In this document: piece by piece, positions 52,169-64,000 of the stretch | How positions within the stretch are numbered: position 1 is the stretch's first letter | How the letters are laid out: the number at the start of each line of letters is the position of its first letter | Source: Mimachlamys varia | Taxonomy: Eukaryota; Mollusca; Bivalvia; Pectinida; Pectinidae | Direction of reading: 5' to 3' | DNA: 64,000 nt | Assembly (NCBI GenBank): GCA_947623455.1 | Contig: OX392529.1 | Location: 62,805,686-62,869,685, forward strand | Translations under genes and position numbers: made by a program | The notes under the pieces: generated by a model | Seen by the model: the letters and a program-made list of their open reading frames with translations, nothing else | Told to the model about the DNA's origin: nothing | The model's database searches: none

Positions 52169-55100
52169 TATTATGTTTTATGATATAGAACATATTACTC
52201 CAAGCTAGGGACACTTGGACCCCTAATGTGATATAGGATAATATGAACAATACTTTTCACAGATTTGTTACAAAACATCTACCAAAGTTCTTCAATACCC
52301 ACCTTAATGTTGAATGTAGATCCTTTAGTTTAGTAATACTGTAGACAGATTCCTATTGGGATCCCGTCAATGCTCAGAAATGTCACTCCTCGTTCTGATA
52401 TTGAGATTTTGCATTTTGATTTGTTATATGAAAGGCTCCAAGTCACAATAAAAAGTGCTAATATTTATTGATACATTGTGTTTTACTTTTTAAATTTATT
52501 ATCTGTCTCTCAACTTTTCACTGAAATTGTTCTCTTATAGCTACAAGAGAAAGAACCTACAGGTGATGATGTTTCAAATGATTGGGACTTCTGGGGTCCC
52601 AAAAGGGCAACAAAAACTGGTGATAAGTGATTTAAAAAAAAATCTTCCTGAACAAACTGGCAACCAAATCATTTTGGTGGTAATCATTAAACATGTAGCA
52701 CCCTTGATGTAGCACACTTGGTGTTGATCATAAAACATGCAGCACCCTTGGTGTGGATCATAAAACATGTAGTATCCTTGATGTTGATCATAAAACATGT
52801 AGCACACTTGGTGTTGATCATAAAACATGTAGCACCCTTGGTGTTGATCATAAAACATGTAGCACCCTTGGTGTTGATCATAAAACATGTAGCATCGTTG
52901 ATGTTGATCATAAAACATGTAGCATCCTTGGTGTTGATCATAAAACATATGGTATCCTTGATGTTGATCATAAAACATGTAGCACCCTTGGTACAACATC
53001 ATTAAACATGTAGCACCCTTGGTGTTGATCATAAAACATGTAGCACCCTTGGTGTAAACATTAAAACATGTAGCACCCTTGGTGTAAACATTAAAACATG
53101 TAGCACCCTTGGTGTGGATCATAAAACATGTAGCACCCTTGGTGTTGATCATAAAACATGTAGCACCCTTGGTGTTGATCATAAAACATGTAGTATCCTT
53201 GGTGTTGATCATAAAACATGTAGCGCCCTTGGTGTTGATCATAAAACATGTAGTATCCTTGGTGTAAACATTAAAACATGCAGCACCCTTGGTGTTGATC
53301 ATAAAACATGTAGCACCCTTGGTGTTGATCATAAAACATGTAGTATCCTTGGTGTTGATCATAAAACATGTAGTATCCTTGGTGTAAACATTAAAACATG
53401 TAGCACCCTTGGTGTTGATCATAAAACATGTACCACCCTTGGTGTTGATCATAAAACATGTAGCACCCTTGGTGTTGATCATAAAACATGTAGTATCCTT
53501 GGTGTTGATCATAAAACATGTAGCGCCCTTGGTGTTGATCATAAAACATGTAGCACCCTTGGTGTTGATCATTAAACATGTAGCACCCTTGGTGTTGATC
53601 ATAAAACATGAAGCGCCCTTGGTGTTGATCATAAAACATGTAGCACCCTTGGTGTTGATCATAAAACATGTAGTATCCTTGGTGTAAACATTAAAACATG
53701 TAGCACCCTTGGTGTTGATCATAAAACATGTAGCACCCTTGGTGTTGATCATTAAACATGTAGCACCCTTGGTGTTGATCATAAAACATGTAGCGCCCTT
53801 GGTGTTGATCATAAAACATGTAGCATCCTTGGTGTTGATCATAAAACATGTAGCACCCTTGGTGTTGATCATAAAACATGTAGCACCCTTGGTGTTGATC
53901 ATAAAACATGTAGCACCCTTGGTGTTGATCATAAAACATGTAGCACCCTTGGTGTTGATCATAAAACATGTAGCACCCTTGGTGTTGATCATAAAACATG
54001 TAGCACCCTTGGTGTTGATCATAAAACATGTAGCACCCTTGGTGTTGATAATATAACATGTAGCACCCTTGGTGTTGATCATTAAACATGTAGCACCCTT
54101 GGTGTTGATCATTAAACATGTAGCACTCTTGGTGTTGATCATAAAACATGTATCACCCTTGGTGTTGATTATAAAACATGTAGCATCCTTGGTGTTGATC
54201 ATTAAACATGTAGCACCCTTGGTGTTGATCATTAAACATGTAGCACCCTTGGTGTTGATCATAACACATGTATCACCCTTGGTGTTGATCATAAAACATG
54301 TAGCATCCTTGGTGTTGATCATAAAACATGTAGTATCCTTGGTGTAAACATTAAAACATGTAGCACCCTTGGTGTTGATCATAAAACATGTAGCACCCTT
54401 GGTGTTGATCATTAAACATGTAGCACCCTTGGTGTTGATCATAAAACATGTAGCGCCCTTGGTGTTGATCATAAAACATGTAGCATCCTTGGTGTTGATC
54501 ATAAAACATGTAGCACCCTTGGTGTTGATCATAAAACATGTAGCACCCTTGGTGTTGATAATATAACATGTAGCACCCTTGGTGTTGATCATTAAACATG
54601 TAGCACCCTTGGTGTTGATCATTAAACATGTAGCACCCTTGGTGTTGATCATAAAACATGTATCACCCTTGGTGTTGATCATAAAACATGTAGCATCCTT
54701 GGTGTTGATCATAAAACATGTAGTATCCTTGGTGTAAACATTAAAACATGTAGCACCCTTGGTGTTGATCATAAAACATGTAGCACCCTTGGTGTTGATC
54801 ATTAAACATGTAGCACCCTTGGTGTTGATCATAAAACATGTAGCATCCTTGGTGTTGATCATAAAACATGTAGCACCCTTGGTGTGGATCATAAAACATG
54901 TAGCACCCTTGGTGTTGATAATGTAACATGTAGCACCCTTGGTGTTGATCATTAAACATGTAGCACCCTTGGTGTTGATCATTAAACATGTAGCACCCTT
55001 GGTGTTGATCATTAAACATGTAGCACCCTTGGTGTTGATCATTAAACATGTAGCACCCTTGGTGTTGATCATAAAACATGTATCACCCTTGGTGTTGATC

Positions 55101-58100
55101 ATAAAACATGTAGCATCCTTGGTGTTGATCATAAAACATGTAGTATCCTTGGTGTAAACATTAAAACATGTAGCACCCTTGGTGTTGATCATAAAAAATG
55201 TAGCACCCTTGGTGTTGATCATTAAACATGTAGCACCCTTGGTGTTGATCATTAAACATGTAGCACCCTTGGTGTTGATCATAAAACATGTAGCATCCTT
55301 GGTGTTGATCATAAAACATGTAGTATCCTTGGTGTAAACATTAAAACATGTAGCACCCTTGGTGTTGATCATAAAACATGTAGCACCCTTGGTGTTGATC
55401 ATTAAACATGTAGCACCCTTGGTGTTGATCATAAAACATGTAGAACCCTTGGTGTTGATCATAAAACATGTAGCATCCTTGGTGTTGATCATAAAACATG
55501 TAGCACCCTTGGTGTTGATCATAAAACATGTAGCACACTTGGTGTTGATCATTAAACATGTAGCATCCTTGGTGTTAATCATAAAACATGTAGCACCCTT
55601 GGTGTTGATCATAAAACATGTAGCATCCTTGGTACAAAATCATAAAACATGTAGCACCCTTGGTGTTGATTATTAAACATGTAGCACCCTTGGTGTTGAT
55701 CATTAAACATGTAGCATCCTTGGTGTTAATCATAAAACATGTAGCACCCTTGGTGTTGATCATAAAACATGTAGCATCCTTGGTACAAAATCATAAAACA
55801 TGTAGCACCCTTGGTGTTGATCATAAAACATGTAGCACACTTGGTGTTGATCATTAAACATGTAGCACCCTTGGTGTTGATCATAAAACATGTAGCATCC
55901 TTGGTGTTGATCATAAAACATGTAGAACCCTTGGTGTTGATCATAAAACATGTAGCATCCTTGGTGTTGATCATAAAACATGTAGCACCCTTGGTGTTGA
56001 TCATAAAACATGTAGCACCCTTGGTGTTGATCATAAAACATGTAGCACCCTTGGTGTTGATCATAAAACATGTAGCACCCTTGGTGTTGATAATATAACA
56101 TGTAGCACCCTTGGTGTTGATCATTAAACATGTAGCACCCTTGGTGTTGATCATTAAACATGTAGCACTCTTGGTGTTGATCATAAAACATGTATCACCC
56201 TTGGTGTTGATTATAAAACATGTAGCATCCTTGGTGTTGATCATTAAACATGTAGCACCCTTGGTGTTGATCATTAAACATGTAGCACCCTTGGTGTTGA
56301 TCATAACACATGTATCACCCTTGGTGTTGATCATAAAACATGTAGCATCCTTGGTGTTGATCATAAAACATGTAGTATCCTTGGTGTAAACATTAAAACA
56401 TGTAGCACCCTTGGTGTTGATCATAAAACATGTAGCACCCTTGGTGTTGATCATTAAACATGTAGCACCCTTGGTGTTGATCATAAAACATGTAGCGCCC
56501 TTGGTGTTGATCATAAAACATGTAGCATCCTTGGTGTTGATCATAAAACATGTAGCACCCTTGGTGTTGATCATAAAACATGTAGCACCCTTGGTGTTGA
56601 TAATATAACATGTAGCACCCTTGGTGTTGATCATTAAACATGTAGCACCCTTGGTGTTGATCATTAAACATGTAGCACCCTTGGTGTTGATCATAAAACA
56701 TGTATCACCCTTGGTGTTGATCATAAAACATGTAGCATCCTTGGTGTTGATCATAAAACATGTAGTATCCTTGGTGTAAACATTAAAACATGTAGCACCC
56801 TTGGTGTTGATCATAAAACATGTAGCACCCTTGGTGTTGATCATTAAACATGTAGCACCCTTGGTGTTGATCATAAAACATGTAGCATCCTTGGTGTTGA
56901 TCATAAAACATGTAGCACCCTTGGTGTGGATCATAAAACATGTAGCACCCTTGGTGTTGATAATGTAACATGTAGCACCCTTGGTGTTGATCATTAAACA
57001 TGTAGCACCCTTGGTGTTGATCATTAAACATGTAGCACCCTTGGTGTTGATCATTAAACATGTAGCACCCTTGGTGTTGATCATAAAACATGTATCACCC
57101 TTGGTGTTGATCATAAAACATGTAGCACACTTGGTGTTGATCATAAAACATGTAGCACCCTTGGTGTAAACATTAAAACATGTAGCACCCTTGGTGTTGA
57201 TCATAAAACATGTAGCACCCTTGGTGTTGATCATTAAACATGTAGCACCCTTGGTGTTGATCATTAAACATGTAGCACCCTTGGTGTTGATCATTAAACA
57301 TGTAGCACCCTTGGTGTTGATCATAAAACATGTATCACCCTTGGTGTTGATCATAAAACATGTAGCATCCTTGGTGTTGATCATAAAACATGTAGTATCC
57401 TTGGTGTAAACATTAAAACATGTAGCACCCTTGGTGTTGATCATAAAAAATGTAGCACCCTTGGTGTTGATCATTAAACATGTAGCACCCTTGGTGTTGA
57501 TCATTAAACATGTAGCACCCTTGGTGTTGATCATAAAACATGTAGCATCCTTGGTGTTGATCATAAAACATGTAGTATCCTTGGTGTAAACATTAAAACA
57601 TGTAGCACCCTTGGTGTTGATCATAAAACATGTAGCACCCTTGGTGTTGATCATTAAACATGTAGCACCCTTGGTGTTGATCATAAAACATGTAGAACCC
57701 TTGGTGTTGATCATAAAACATGTAGCATCCTTGGTGTTGATCATAAAACATGTAGCACCCTTGGTGTTGATCATAAAACATGTAGCACACTTGGTGTTGA
57801 TCATTAAACATGTAGCATCCTTGGTGTTAATCATAAAACATGTAGCACCCTTGGTGTTGATCATAAAACATGTAGCATCCTTGGTACAAAATCATAAAAC
57901 ATGTAGCACCCTTGGTGTTGATTATTAAACATGTAGCACCCTTGGTGTTGATCATTAAACATGTAGCATCCTTGGTGTTAATCATAAAACATGTAGCACC
58001 CTTGGTGTTGATCATAAAACATGTAGCATCCTTGGTACAAAATCATAAAACATGTAGCACCCTTGGTGTTGATCATAAAACATGTAGCACACTTGGTGTT

Positions 58101-61100
58101 GATCATTAAACATGTAGCACCCTTGGTGTTGATCATAAAACATGTAGCATCCTTGGTGTTGATCATAAAACATGTAGAACCCTTGGTGTTGATCATAAAA
58201 CATGTAGCATCCTTGGTGTTGATCATAAAACATGTAGCACCCTTGGTGTTGATCATAAAACATGTAGCACCCTTGGTGTTGATCATAAAACATGTAGCAC
58301 CCTTGGTGTTGATCATAAAACATGTAGCACCCTTGGTGTTGATAATATAACATGTAGCACCCTTGGTGTTGATCATTAAACATGTAGCACCCTTGGTGTT
58401 GATCATTAAACATGTAGCACTCTTGGTGTTGATCATAAAACATGTATCACCCTTGGTGTTGATTATAAAACATGTAGCATCCTTGGTGTTGATCATTAAA
58501 CATGTAGCACCCTTGGTGTTGATCATTAAACATGTAGCACCCTTGGTGTTGATCATAACACATGTATCACCCTTGGTGTTGATCATAAAACATGTAGCAT
58601 CCTTGGTGTTGATCATAAAACATGTAGTATCCTTGGTGTAAACATTAAAACATGTAGCACCCTTGGTGTTGATCATAAAACATGTAGCACCCTTGGTGTT
58701 GATCATTAAACATGTAGCACCCTTGGTGTTGATCATAAAACATGTAGCGCCCTTGGTGTTGATCATAAAACATGGAGCATCCTTGGTGTTGATCATAAAA
58801 CATGTAGCACCCTTGGTGTTGATCATAAAACATGTAGCACCCTTGGTGTTGATAATATAACATGTAGCACCCTTGGTGTTGATCATTAAACATGTAGCAC
58901 CCTTGGTGTTGATCATTAAACATGTAGCACCCTTGGTGTTGATCATAAAACATGTATCACCCTTGGTGTTGATCATAAAACATGTAGCATCCTTGGTGTT
59001 GATCATAAAACATGTAGTATCCTTGGTGTAAACATTAAAACATGTAGCACCCTTGGTGTTGATCATAAAACATGTAGCACCCTTGGTGTTGATCATTAAA
59101 CATGTAGCACCCTTGGTGTTGATCATAAAACATGTAGCATCCTTGGTGTTGATCATAAAACATGTAGCACCCTTGGTGTGGATCATAAAACATGTAGCAC
59201 CCTTGGTGTTGATAATGTAACATGTAGCACCCTTGGTGTTGATCATTAAACATGTAGCACCCTTGGTGTTGATCATTAAACATGTAGCACCCTTGGTGTT
59301 GATCATTAAACATGTAGCACCCTTGGTGTTGATCATAAAACATGTATCACCCTTGGTGTTGATCATAAAACATGTAGCACACTTGGTGTTGATCATAAAA
59401 CATGTAGCACCCTTGGTGTAAACATTAAAACATGTAGCACCCTTGGTGTTGATCATAAAACATGTAGCACCCTTGGTGTTGATCATTAAACATGTAGCAC
59501 CCTTGGTGTTGATCATTAAACATGTAGCACCCTTGGTGTTGATCATTAAACATGTAGCACCCTTGGTGTTGATCATAAAACATGTATCACCCTTGGTGTT
59601 GATCATAAAACATGTAGCATCCTTGGTGTTGATCATAAAACATGTAGTATCCTTGGTGTAAACATTCAAACATGTAGCACCCTTGGTGTTGATCATAAAA
59701 AATGTAGCACCCTTGGTGTTGATCATTAAACATGTAGCACCCTTGGTGTTGATCATTAAACATGTAGCACCCTTGGTGTTGATCATAAAACATGTGGCAT
59801 CCTTGGTGTTGATCATAAAACATGTAGTATCCTTGGTGTAAACATTAAAACATGTAGCACCCTTGGTGTTGATCATAAAACATGTAGCACCCTTGGTGTT
59901 GATCATTAAACATGTAGCACCCTTGGTGTTGATCATAAAACATGTAGAACCCTTGGTGTTGATCATAAAACATGTAGCATCCTTGGTGTTGATCATAAAA
60001 CATGTAGAACCCTTGGTGTTGATCATAAAACATGTAGCATCCTTGTTGTTGATCATAAAACATGTATCACCCTTGGTGTTGATCATAAAACATGTAGCAC
60101 CCTTGGTGTTGATCATAAAACATGTAGCACACTTGGTGTTGATCATTAAACATGTAGCATCCTTGGTGTTAATCATAAAACATGTAGCACCCTTGGTGTT
60201 GATCATAAAACATGTAGCATCCTTGGTACAAAATCATAAAACATGTAGCACCCTTGGTGTTGATTATTAAACATGTAGCACCCTTGGTGTTGATCATTAA
60301 ACATGTAGCATCCTTGGTGTTAATCATAAAACATGTAGCACCCTTGGTGTTGATCATAAAACATGTAGCATCCTTGGTACAAAATCATAAAACATGTAGC
60401 ACCCTTGGTGTTGATCATAAAACATGTAGAACCCTTGGTGTTGATCATAAAACATGTAGCATCCTTGGTGTTGATTATAAAACATGTAGCATCCTTGGTG
60501 TTGATCATAAAACATGTAGAACCCTTGGTGTTGATCATAAAACATGTAGAACCCTTGGTGTTGATCATAATACATGTAGCATCCTTGTTGTTGATCATAA
60601 AACATGTATCACCCTTGGTGTTGATCATAAAACATGTAGCATCCTTGGTGTTGATCATAAAACATGTAGTATCCTTGGTGTTGATCATAAAACATGTAGA
60701 ACCCTTGGTGTTGATCATAAAACATGTAGCACCTTGGTGTTGATCATAAAACATGTAGCACCCTTGGTGTTGATCATAAAACATGTGGAACCCTTGGTGT
60801 TGATCATAAAACATGAATCACCCTTGGTGTTGATCATTAAACATGTAGCATCCTTGGTGTTGATCATAAAACATGAAGGACACTTGGTGTTGATCATAAA
60901 ACATGTAGCACCCTTGGTGTTGATCATAAAACATGTAGAACCCTTGGTGTTGATCATAAAATATGTAGCACCCTTGGTACAAAATCATAAAACATGAAGC
61001 ATCCTTGGTGTTAATCATTAAACATGAAGCACCCTTGGTGTTGATCATAAAACATGTAGCACCCTTGGTGTTGATCATAAAACATGTAGCACCCTTGGTG

Positions 61101-62023
61101 TTGATCATAAAACATGTAGCACCCTTGGTACAAAATCATAAAACATGTAGCATCCTTGGTGTTGATCATAAAACATGTAGCACCCTTGGTGTTGATAAAA
61201 AAACCATGTAGCATCCTTGGTGTTGATCATAAAACATGTAGCACCCTTGGTGTTGATAAAAAAACATGTAGCACCCTTGGTGTTGATAAAAAAAACATGT
61301 AGCACCCTTGGTGTTAATCATTAAACATGAAGCATCCTTGGTGTTGATCATAAAACATGTAGCACCCTTGGTGTTGATCATAAAACATGTAGCACACTTG
61401 GTGTTGATCATAAAACATGTAGCGCCCTTGGTGTTGATCATAAAACATGTAGCACCCTTGGTGTTGATCATAAAACATGTAGCACCCTTGGTGTTGATCA
61501 TAAAACATGTAGCATCCTTGGTGTTGATCATAAAACATGTAGCACACTTGGTGTTGATCATAAAACATGTAGCGCCCTTGGTGTTGATCATAAAACATGT
61601 AGCACCCTTGGTGTTGATAAAAAAACATGTAGCATCCTTGGTGTTGATCATAAAACATGTAGAACCCTTGGTGTTGATCATAAAACATGTAGCATCCTTG
61701 GTGTTGATCATTAAACATGTAGCACCCTTGGTGTTAATCATAAAACATGTATCACCCTTGGTGTTGATCATAAAACATGTAGCACCCTTGGTGTTGATCA
61801 TAAAACATGTAGCACCCTTGGTACAAAATCATAAAACATGTAACACCCTTGGTGTTGATCATAAAACATGTAGCATCCTTGGTGTAAACATTAAAACATG
61901 TAGCACCCTTGGTACAAAATCATAAAACATGTAACACCCTTGGTGTTGATCATTAAACATGTAGCACCCTTGGTGTTGATCATAAAACATGTAGCACCCT
62001 TGGTGTTGATCATAAAACATGTA

Positions 62024-62333
62024 GCGCTATCCGAAAAACAAATACTCTGGCCAAATTCAAGAAACTTCTGAAGACGTACCTTTTCACGTCTGCATATTAG
62101 GGACAACTTAGACGTCATGTATATACTGACATTTGTTTATCTACAGTAGATGTAGTTCGTATTTAGATGCAAATTTTTATATTATCACATTAGCTTAGAT
62201 TGTAATAACTTCTTTATTTATGCAGTGTAAGTATCAAATTATTATCTACATGTTGTGAAGCGCTTTAGAGTAATTTTACAAATTATATAGAGCGCTATAT
62301 AAATGTTGTATATTATTATTATTATTATTATTA
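62024..62333 (+). mobile_element. 3' end of a non-LTR retrotransposon inside the satellite
   Basis: Starts GCGCTATCCGAAAAAC. The plus-strand frame reads SAIRKTNTLAKFKKLL then KTYLFTSAY and a stop, which is the usual C terminus of a non-LTR reverse transcriptase. A non-coding tail follows with GCGCTATATAAATGTTGT and ends in (ATT)n. It is 5' truncated to about 310 bp. It sits between GTA and GCACCC of a satellite unit with no clear target duplication. Confidence 0.82.
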
Positions 62334-63750
62334 GCACCCTTGGTGTTGATCATAAAACATGTATCACCCTTGGTGTTGATCATAAAACATGTAGCACCCT
62401 TGGTGTTGATCATAAAACATGTAGCATCCTTGGTACAAAATCATAAAACATGTAACACCCTTGGTGTTGATAAAAAAACCATGTAGCATCCTTGGTGTTG
62501 ATCATAAAACATGTAGCACCCTTGGTGTTGATAAAAAACATGTAGCACCCTTGGTGTTGATAAAAAAAACATGTAGCACCCTTGGTGTTAATCATTAAAC
62601 ATGAAGCATCCTTGGTGTTGATCATAAAACATGTAGCACCCTTGGTGTTGATCATAAAACATGTAGCACACTTGGTGTTGATCATAAAACATGTAGAACC
62701 CTTGGTGTTGATCATAAAACATGTAGCATCCTTGTTGTTGATCATAAAACATGTAGTATCCTTGGTGTTGATCATAAAACATGTAGCATCCTTGGTGTTG
62801 ATCATAAAATATGTAGCACCCTTGGTACAAAATCATAAAACATGAAGCATCCTTGGTGTTAATCATTAAACATGAAGCACCCTTGGTGTTGATCATAAAA
62901 CATGTAGCACCCTTTGTGTTGATCATAAAACATGTAGCACCCTTGGTGTTGATCATAAAACATGTAGCACCCTTGGTACAAAATCATAAAACATGTAGCA
63001 TCCTTGGTGTTGATCATAAAACATGTAGCACCCTTGGTGTTGATAAAAAAACATGTAGCACCCTTGGTGTTGATAAAAAAAACATGTAGCACCCTTGGTG
63101 TTAATCATAAAACATGTAGCATCCTTGGTGTTGATCATAAAACATGTAGCACCCTTGGTGTTGATCATAAAACATGTAGCACACTTGGTGTTGATCATAA
63201 AACATGTAGCGCCCTTGGTGTTGATCATAAAACATGTAGCACCCTTGGTGTTGATCATAAAACATGTAGCACACTTGGTGTTGATCATAAAACATGTAGC
63301 GCCCTTGGTGTTGATCATAAAACATGTAGCACCCTTGGTGTTGATAAAAAAACATGTAGCATCCTTGGTGTTGATCATAAAACATGTAGAACCCTTGGTG
63401 TTGATCATAAAACATGTAGCATCCTTGGTGTTGATCATTAAACATGTAGCACCCTTGGTGTTGATCATAAAACATGTATCAACCTTGGTGTTGATCATAA
63501 AACATGTAGCACCCTTGGTGTTGATCATAAAACATGTAGCACCCTTGGTACAAAATCATAAAACATGTAACACCCTTGGTGTTGATCATAAAACATGTAG
63601 CATCCTTGGTGTAAACATTAAAACATGTAGCACCCTTGGTACAAAATCATAAAACATGTAACACCCTTGGTGTTGATCATTAAACATGTAGCACCCTTGG
63701 TGTTGATCATAAAACATGTAGCACCCTTGGTGTTGATCATAAAACATGTA

Positions 63751-64000
63751 GCGCTATCCGAAAAACAAATACTCTGGCCAAATTCAAGAAACTTCTGAAG
63801 ACGTACCTTTTCACGTCTGCATATTAGGGACAACTTAGACGTCATGTATATACTGACATTTGTTTATCTACAGTAGATGTAGTTCGTATTTAGATGCAAA
63901 TTTTTATATTATCACATTAGCTTAGATTGTAATAACTTCTTTATTTATGCAGTGTAAGTATCAAATTATTATCTACATGTTGTGAAGCGCTTTAGAGTAA
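63751..64000 (+). mobile_element. Second copy of the retrotransposon 3' end (cut by window edge)
   Basis: The visible 250 bases match 62024-62273 with the same left junction and the same surrounding satellite variants, offset 1727. It is therefore a copy made by duplication of the array segment, not a second insertion. Confidence 0.85.

Larger units (their letters stand above)
52683..64000. repeat. 11-kb satellite of a 30-bp unit with higher-order structure
   Basis: Over 350 units of CATGTAGCACCCTTGGTGTT plus GATCATAAAA. Recurrent variants are GTAAACATTAAAA (30 bp), GGTACAAAATCATAAAA (31 bp, shifts frame) and GATAAAAAAACC. The rare variant TAGCACTCTTGG at 54121, 56163 and 58415 marks higher-order copies 2042 and 2252 bp apart. 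A third period of 1727 bp spans 62024 to 63751. The array runs off the right edge. Confidence 0.97.

Noticed and set aside
52574..60206. Very long open frames on the minus strand (1012, 712 and 742 codons) of the MINTKGATCF type
   Set aside because: The 30-bp unit has no stop in most frames, so several frames on both strands stay open. The frames start and stop at 31-bp variants, changes are not biased to synonymous positions, and no promoter, splice signal or domain is seen.

Overview
This is eukaryotic nuclear DNA, most likely from a bivalve or other mollusc. That assignment is an inference. It rests on animal-type STT3B and lunapark proteins, small exons in large AT-rich introns, tRNA-derived SINEs, many short foldback and TA-flanked transposons, and a very heavy minisatellite load. 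Only two protein genes can be supported, and they are divergently arranged.

On the minus strand, 22193 down to 554 and running off the left edge, lies STT3B, the catalytic subunit of the oligosaccharyltransferase. Thirteen exons encoding residues 1-583 can be placed base by base, with every phase matching. All catalytic motifs expected in this part are present. On the plus strand, 26215 to 45894, lies a complete ten-exon lunapark gene (LNPK, 497 codons) with an N-terminal Met-Gly, a two-helix membrane hairpin, coiled coils, a Pro-rich linker, a CxxC...CxxC zinc ribbon and an acidic tail. Both proteins act at the endoplasmic reticulum. The 4 kb between the start codons holds SINEs, a dead reverse-transcriptase fragment, a 72-bp palindrome and a foldback element.

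More than half of the window is tandem repeat: 22-24 bp (838-3062), about 42.5 bp (5348-8336), 16 bp (12060-16330), 31 bp (35340-36332), 62 bp (36925-38018), 28 bp (38193-44262) and 30 bp (52683-64000), plus smaller arrays. The outstanding observation is that several intronic arrays are made of copies of the adjoining splice junction. STT3B exon 5 has its donor copied, exon 8 its donor, exon 9 its acceptor and exon 10 its acceptor. LNPK exon 8 is bracketed by both: 17 extra acceptor copies in 62-bp register upstream and about 217 donor-bearing 28-bp units downstream. Each array holds from one to hundreds of decoy splice sites, each carrying some 5-45 nt of true exon sequence. Three decoy acceptors next to STT3B exon 9 would add in-frame 14-residue repeats.

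Downstream of LNPK are 3' UTR repeats, several TA- or TTAA-flanked miniature transposons, a perfect hairpin and an 11-kb 30-bp satellite. The satellite has 2.0-2.3 kb higher-order repeats and two copies of a retrotransposon 3' end. The long open frames inside the arrays are judged to be artefacts of repeat units without stop codons.
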